Source: Clostridia bacterium
GTDB taxonomy: Bacteria; Bacillota_A; Clostridia; Oscillospirales; CAG-272
Direction of reading: 5' to 3'
Assembly: GCA_017468115.1 (NCBI GenBank)
Contig: JAFUJS010000013.1
Span: 40,680 to 104,679 of the forward strand
Length of the DNA stretch: 64,000 bases
Shown here: piece after piece, positions 60,701 through 64,000 of the stretch
Layout: each line of letters begins with the position of its first letter
How positions within the stretch are numbered: the first letter of the stretch is position 1
The notes under the pieces: model-generated
What the model was told of the DNA's origin: nothing
Seen by the model: only the letters and a program-made list of their open reading frames with translations
Databases searched by the model: none
Translations under genes and position numbers: made by a program

Positions 60701-62011
60701 ACTTGGGTACTCGTTGAAAAGGATGATTACGGCACGCTCGTAACCCTTGACAATCTCTCCTATTCCTTCCGTACGACCGGCACTTATAAGGCAATCATCA
60801 CCGACGAATTTCGCACTGGTATCGATGCCGTAACCGCACAGCTCGACTATGTTCAGGAGAACCCCGTAGGCAATCTTAACGGCGTTGAGAACAACGGTTT
60901 CACTAACGGCGCGGTAACCTTCGAGTGGGATGACGAAGCGATTGTTGTTCTTACCAAGGACGGTGAAATCCTTGAATATGCAAGCGGCGATGAGCTTACC
61001 GAGGACGGCGTGTACACGCTCACCTTCGAAAACTACGATGGATACAAGGCATCTTATACCTTCACCATTGATACGGCAGCTCCTGTAATCGCCACCGAAG
61101 GTGCGAATCACAAGGAATCCGTAAACGAGGATGTAAAGGTATTCTACACGGAGGAAAACCTCACCGCAGAACTCTTCAAGAACGGCAAGTCCCTTGGCGC
61201 GTACACTTCGGGCAATCCTGTATCCGCTGACGGCCTTTACAGAATCGTCGTATCCGACCGTGCAGGCAACAGCGTTGAGGTCGAATTCACCATCGATAAG
61301 ACGGTTGATTACGCAATCAATGTCAACGATAAAGGTCTTTCCAACTCCGTTATCGCAACCGCTAACGAAAGCGTAACTGTAACCCTTCTCAAGAACGGCG
61401 AGAAAGTCGATTACACCCTCGGTGCAGCTATCACCGAGCCTGCTGAATATACCTTGGCAGTAACCGACGGACTTGGCAACCACAGCGAGATCTCCTTCAA
61501 GATTGTCGAGCCTCTTGTAAAAGAGTTCACTCACAACTTTGACGAGGTCGAAGGCTTCGGTGGCGTAACCGTTAACGGCGAGGATCGTAGACTCAACTAT
61601 GGTACGCTCGAACTCAAGGAGGACGGCGTATATGAGGTTGGCGTTATCGTAAGTGGCAACACTTATCTCTTCAAGGTAACTGTAGACGGAACTGCTCCTA
61701 CTATCACCCTTAACGGTGTAGAAAATGGCGGTTCTACCAAGGATGCGGTCACTATCGGAAATCCTTCCGAAACCGCAGATGTCAAGGTAATCATGAACGG
61801 CGAGGAAATCAAGTACAATCTCGGCGACGAGATCGCCGAACCCGGCGAGTACAAGGTATCCGTAACCGATGAGTGCGGTAACACCGCAGAATACAGCTTT
61901 ACTATCGAAAAGAGCTTGGGCGCAGGTGCTATTATTGGTATCATCTTCGCCTGCATCCTCGTAATCGGTGGCGTGGTTGTAATCATTCTCAAAAAGAAAA
62001 ATGTGTTCTGA
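57770..62011 (+). CDS. ICE-encoded surface adhesin with Ig-like repeats
   Basis: 1413 aa. The signal peptide (about 1-35, MQKTKKRIFASALLVLTLML...ASAA) is followed by a Tyr/Ser/Thr/Gly-rich head. From about 160 come many beta-sandwich repeats of 65-90 residues with signatures 'YTLKAGGSTISSGSYTNKQIVYTASD' and 'DKAGNISPEYKVYYD' (bacterial Ig/'YXDKAGN' type). A C-terminal membrane anchor (GAGAIIGIIFACILVIGGVVVIIL) ends in KKKNVF; there is no LPxTG. Position after virD4 suggests a mating-pair or host-surface adhesin carried by the element. The long antisense open frames are shadows of its codon bias. Confidence 0.88.
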   Translation: MQKTKKRIFASALLVLTLMLTLFVGVGTMEASAATYTTPTYTTYGTYTYDGSTYSGYPSSYFKVMMHGSSTSGTSTMYNDKLTDWSYYYIKVDAIDVREHVSFKLYRNGYLYSSKTLSGDGDLTLYSGSLSDGEYELQYVCNIGNWFSNKDYTYKYRFEVDKTAPSYTLKAGGSTISSGSYTNKQIVYTASDTNFNYIRYFKPGASSYAYNYSTSYTVAATSANNGWWYFYAVDDNGTSNSTVSVYLDTVAPVGKITNSSGSTITSGGYTNKAVKFTATDTGGVSYYQVKTPGSSSWASYTSGTALSSSYGWYTFRAVDKAGNISPEYKVYYDAGVPTGTVYGGTTSKASGSYTNASYVKYTASDSYSGIANCYVKMPNSSYYTAYASGTQLATQGTYYFYSVDKSGNQSSVLSITLDTTKPTGTLYGGTSVITSGGSTNASYIKFVPSDNIGLSTTYVKKPGATSYAVYTSGTQFTAEGTYSFYSIDRAGNTSATYTITLDRQIPSAQLYVDGNPIDNNSYTNGDHIKFECSENCFVKLPDSDTFVAYLSGAEYYKPGKYVFYGVSDAGNNTGYFTVIIDRTIKTVDISNVTDGKTDGDVQITWTDGDASLYAPIKSVTINGKSYTKGEIINTIDTGAYKVVVTDYAGNTWNTEFSSTKKNIMTDTLQKEYFEIYDADGDFFAFSTYENALAFAIERENGYVRKGEWKSESWDAGIAMDAIDAANAVNGEYFIYKKSGNPDEWVAYFTEDRLNEVIAEYAKVGIESYYYWEKTPATIADGENLFTYSDSKNILANSVTLGDNIGASIDGEEIVDTVFATEGKHLLIVSDDWGNTCEYNLTIVRATPDIHYVVGEGSDNTVTFDRVYYFKDQVTVSISDGFDEMAMFSVYDEEGVLLGHFSLGETFTLTESGTYTVKSVNHAGVSEEFCLIISRNAPKVEIKENVDEKKLNIEIIKSADDESHIQTLEIYKSTDGGTTWVLVEKDDYGTLVTLDNLSYSFRTTGTYKAIITDEFRTGIDAVTAQLDYVQENPVGNLNGVENNGFTNGAVTFEWDDEAIVVLTKDGEILEYASGDELTEDGVYTLTFENYDGYKASYTFTIDTAAPVIATEGANHKESVNEDVKVFYTEENLTAELFKNGKSLGAYTSGNPVSADGLYRIVVSDRAGNSVEVEFTIDKTVDYAINVNDKGLSNSVIATANESVTVTLLKNGEKVDYTLGAAITEPAEYTLAVTDGLGNHSEISFKIVEPLVKEFTHNFDEVEGFGGVTVNGEDRRLNYGTLELKEDGVYEVGVIVSGNTYLFKVTVDGTAPTITLNGVENGGSTKDAVTIGNPSETADVKVIMNGEEIKYNLGDEIAEPGEYKVSVTDECGNTAEYSFTIEKSLGAGAIIGIIFACILVIGGVVVIILKKKNVF

Positions 62012-62026
62012 TAACTGACGAACACG

Positions 62027-62061
62027 GCAGGTGGGTTGCGTAAGCAGCCCATCTGCTTTTT
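62027..62061 (+). terminator. Terminator after the adhesin gene
   Basis: GCAGGTGGG / CCCATCTGC stem followed by TTTTT. Confidence 0.8.
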
Positions 62062-62245
62062 ACATGATTTTGACTACCATGGGAGTAGTGTTTTTATACG
62101 CTGACAGGTGGCACTTGTCATGATGGTAGGAGAAGGTGAACCACCCACTCTAAAAGATTACGGCAGAAAGAATAAAGTTAACAGTTTATTATCTGGACTA
62201 TTCAGAAAAGGTGTGGTATGTTGTTGTGCTAAAGGAGGTGATCTG

Positions 62246-62530
62246 ATGGGAAATACCATTAACGAGCTGTGGCACGGAAACATCGTACCGCAAGAGGACA
62301 GCCGAACAAACTCGAAAGCAATGAAGGAGCTTATGGGCTATATAGCAAGACACAGTGAGGACTTGGGAAAGCTGTTAAATGAAGAACAACAGGAGATATT
62401 CGAAAAATACCAAGAGTGCTGGAACGAATATGTGAGTCTTGCCGAAGCAGCCATCTTCGAGTATGCATTCAAACTCGGAGCAAGATTGACACACGAAGCT
62501 CTGATCGACGAACAGAAGAACGCACAATAA
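62246..62530 (+). CDS. DUF6809-like small ICE protein
   Basis: 94 aa from ATG 62246, right after AAAGGAGGTG; the open frame extends upstream without such a site. Helical: 'LWHGNIVPQEDSRTNSKAMKELMGYIARHSEDLGKLLNEEQQEIFEKYQECWNEYVSLAEAAIFEYAFKLGARL', a pattern I associate with DUF6809 proteins of Firmicutes elements. Function unknown. Confidence 0.75.
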   Translation: MGNTINELWHGNIVPQEDSRTNSKAMKELMGYIARHSEDLGKLLNEEQQEIFEKYQECWNEYVSLAEAAIFEYAFKLGARLTHEALIDEQKNAQ

Positions 62531-62537
62531 AATGTGC

Positions 62538-62569
62538 TTGGGTGGGTTTGCTCACCCTTCTTCTTTTTC
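62538..62569 (+). terminator. Terminator
   Basis: GGGTG / CACCC stem followed by TTCTTCTTTTTCT. Confidence 0.65.
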
Positions 62570-62584
62570 TGCTGTAATAGACCA

Positions 62585-62627
62585 TCACCGCTCCCCAAAA
62601 TTTGCGCCGCTATAAACAAAGAATAAG
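62585..62627 (+). repeat. 43-bp ICE regulatory repeat, copy 2
   Basis: Matches 35546-35588 at 35 of 43 positions without gaps. Lies about 60 bp upstream of the promoter of the membrane LuxR gene. Confidence 0.65.
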
Positions 62628-62687
62628 CTCGGAACAAAATCGATGCCGATTTTTTGACACGAATCCTCACAAATGAGTCAAAACGCC

Positions 62688-62716
62688 TTGATTTATTCAC
62701 ATTTATATGCTATAAT
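62688..62716 (+). promoter_or_regulatory. Promoter of the membrane-bound LuxR regulator
   Basis: TTGATT (62688-62693), 17-nt spacer, TATAAT (62711-62716) with extended TGC. Confidence 0.75.
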
Positions 62717-62769
62717 AATATAATCAATTATTTACAATGCGAAACTATCGTCAAAGGAGGTGTGACTAT

Positions 62770-63729
62770 ATGCAATGGACATATGGAGCGTTGTTTTTGC
62801 TTTCGCTGTCGCTGTTACCATTATACTTTCTGTTCGTGCGTAAAAAGCAGAACGAGCCGTGGCTGTTATTTTTGTTCGCTTGCGTAGCAGTAGTTAACCT
62901 CGGATATACCTTGATAGCATTTTCAAACACGGTAGAATTCGCGCTCTTTGCCAATAAGATCACATACCTCGGACAAGTTCTGATCCCCCTGTGTATGTTC
63001 ATGCTGATCTCAAAGCTCTGCGGTTACACCTACAAGAAATGGGTGCTTGGCGTGTTGATCGGCGCGGCGGTAATTATGTTCGCCATCATCTGCACTACGG
63101 GCTATCTCGATTGGTACTATACAAGCGCAACGATAGAAAAGGTTGACGGAGCAACCGTTCTCCACAAGGAATACGGAGTTTTGCATCCGATAAATCTCAT
63201 ATACGTTATTCTTTATTTCGTCGGAATGATAACCGTAATCGGTTTATCGCTCGGTCAACATAAGAGCGCATCGCAAAAGCACGCCTGCGGAATGCTCTTG
63301 ATCGTGCTTGGCAATATCGCCATGTGGTGCTTTGGCAAGGTTATCCCTTGGGATGTGGAATTCCTTTCGGTTACATACCTTATGAGCGCAGGCGGTTTCC
63401 TCATTGAGTGGCTGATGCTTCAGGATTACGTTCACAAGAACGAAGTTCCGAGTCCCGTCATCGTGGAGGAAAAAGCCCCGATCATTATCGTCGATAATAT
63501 GACGAGAGCAGAAAAGATAAAAACAATTCTTGCCTCGCTCCCCGAGGATACCGTTCTCTCCACAAGGCAGATGGATATTCTCGAAAGAATACTCGACTAC
63601 AAGAGCAGAAAAGAAATTGCCGTTGAACTTCACTTGTCGGAGAACACGGTAAAAACGCACACGGGTATGCTCTATAAAGCCCTCGGCGTATCGGGCAGAG
63701 ATGAGATTTACGCTATGTTCCAAAAATAA
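62770..63729 (+). CDS. Seven-TM sensor fused to a LuxR-type HTH
   Basis: 319 aa from ATG 62770 after AAAGGAGGTG. Residues 1-220 contain seven hydrophobic helices in the pattern of the histidine-kinase N-terminal 7TM sensor module. A linker of about 35 residues follows, then a LuxR/GerE HTH at about 255-312 ('LSTRQMDILERILDYKSRKEIAVELHLSENTVKTHTGMLYKALGV'). There is no kinase or receiver domain, so it should act as a one-component, membrane-tethered regulator that senses an outside or membrane signal. It may control ICE functions; its promoter shares a 43-bp motif with the left ICE operon. Confidence 0.85.
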   Translation: MQWTYGALFLLSLSLLPLYFLFVRKKQNEPWLLFLFACVAVVNLGYTLIAFSNTVEFALFANKITYLGQVLIPLCMFMLISKLCGYTYKKWVLGVLIGAAVIMFAIICTTGYLDWYYTSATIEKVDGATVLHKEYGVLHPINLIYVILYFVGMITVIGLSLGQHKSASQKHACGMLLIVLGNIAMWCFGKVIPWDVEFLSVTYLMSAGGFLIEWLMLQDYVHKNEVPSPVIVEEKAPIIIVDNMTRAEKIKTILASLPEDTVLSTRQMDILERILDYKSRKEIAVELHLSENTVKTHTGMLYKALGVSGRDEIYAMFQK

Positions 63730-63741
63730 TCGTCTTTCGGG

Positions 63742-63771
63742 CGGTGGTTGCAAAAGCCACCGTCTTTTTTT
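63742..63771 (+). terminator. Terminator after the LuxR gene
   Basis: CGGTGG / CCACCG stem followed by TCTTTTTTT. Confidence 0.8.
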
Positions 63772-63788
63772 ATGCCTCAGAGCGAAAA

Positions 63789-63857
63789 TCACCCTCAACT
63801 CACCCTAAATCACCCGTTTTTCACCCTAAATCACCCCTAAATCACCCTAATGGGTGA
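63789..63857 (+). repeat. Phased TCACCC iteron array
   Basis: TCACCC starts at 63789, 63800, 63810, 63821, 63831 and 63842, with steps of 11, 10, 11, 10 and 11 bp, then an inverted GGGTGA at 63852-63857. The typical spacer is TAAA. The array lies 94 bp upstream of the next gene start. Confidence 0.8.
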
Positions 63858-63900
63858 ATGACTTTTGATGAAAAATATGTTAAACTATTACTGTCAAAAG

Positions 63901-63916
63901 GTAAAGACTCGTTTAC
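63901..63916. promoter_or_regulatory. Short palindrome before the last gene
   Basis: GTAAA gactcg TTTAC dyad, 35 bp before the start codon; possible operator. Confidence 0.4.
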
Positions 63917-63950
63917 ACGGCGACAAAGATTTGCATAGGAGGTGATGTGA

Positions 63951-64000
63951 ATGGTGAGAAAGCGAGTCAAGTTTGGCGAATTTGAAGTTCCTATTCCCAA
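63951..64000 (+). CDS. Start of an ICE gene (cut by window edge)
   Basis: ATG after AGGAGGTGATGTG; only MVRKRVKFGEFEVPIP is visible, a basic N-terminus. The strong ribosome site and the upstream phased repeats support it as real. The function cannot be told; a replication or recombination protein would fit the repeat array. Confidence 0.5.
   Translation, partial: MVRKRVKFGEFEVPIP

Noticed and set aside
63789..63857. CRISPR array
   Set aside because: Repeat unit is six bases with 4-5-base spacers; far too short for CRISPR, and no cas genes are in the window.

Overview
The window is a stretch of a Bacillota (class Clostridia) chromosome, most likely from an uncultured gut or rumen bacterium. 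The evidence is the rimP-nusA-ylxR-ylxQ-infB order, consensus sigma-A promoters, strong GGAGG ribosome binding sites, BspA-type and InlB-type repeat surface proteins, and a Firmicutes-type conjugative element. Gene names rest on reading motifs; no database search was run.

Chromosomal part (1-34.2 kb). The left edge holds the start of a secreted BspA-like leucine-rich-repeat protein, then a frameshifted RAYT transposase with two copies of a 26-bp inverted repeat inside its coding sequence, and a patch of dispersed hairpin repeats. The leftward translation operon rimP-nusA-ylxR-ylxQ-infB follows. Rightward genes are a CPBP membrane protease, cysS, a small Cys-rich DUF6472-like protein and dusB. 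A 488-bp hairpin array with terminal inverted repeats separates dusB from a leftward two-gene operon: a 1059-aa lipoprotein of InlB-type repeats and a 2532-aa secreted protein (helical N-terminus, GLUG-like repeats, cohesin-like plus dockerin modules, InlB repeats, C-terminal Hint/intein-like domain). The operon has a long leader with an intrinsic terminator. After it come mscL, two overlapping WYL-type regulators with a hotdog thioesterase, rtcB, a leftward group (aldo/keto reductase with ferredoxin domain, single-LRR protein, membrane protein, metallophosphoesterase lipoprotein) and a three-gene leftward operon that includes a protein with a HEPN-like R-x4-H motif.

Integrated element (about 34.27 kb to beyond 64 kb). 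The 3' half of a tRNA-Ser(UGA) gene at 34216-34270 marks the left attachment site. To its right lies an integrative and conjugative element (ICE) with almost all genes rightward: excisionase-like HTH proteins beside phased short repeats, a block of small accessory proteins, an orphan C5 DNA methyltransferase, an ArdA-like protein, a D12-type adenine methyltransferase, AbrB- and SpoVG-like proteins, and a type IV secretion module (small membrane protein, VirB6/TrbL-like, PrgI/VirB3-like, VirB4 ATPase). An amidoligase plus gamma-glutamylcyclotransferase pair follows, then a hairpin-rich candidate oriT, a ribbon-helix-helix accessory protein, a HUH relaxase with Sel1 repeats, a Toprim/DUF3991 primase-like protein, the VirD4 coupling protein, a 1413-aa surface adhesin and a membrane-bound LuxR-type regulator. 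The window ends in a helically phased TCACCC repeat array just before a further gene. No integrase is visible; it and the restored tRNA-Ser should lie beyond the right edge.

The most unusual items are the structured leader and modular Hint/dockerin protein of the 12.8-23.6 kb operon, the hairpin array at 12.3 kb, the amidoligase-cyclotransferase pair inside the conjugation module, the phased repeat arrays, and a 43-bp motif shared by two promoters at opposite ends of the sequenced part of the ICE.
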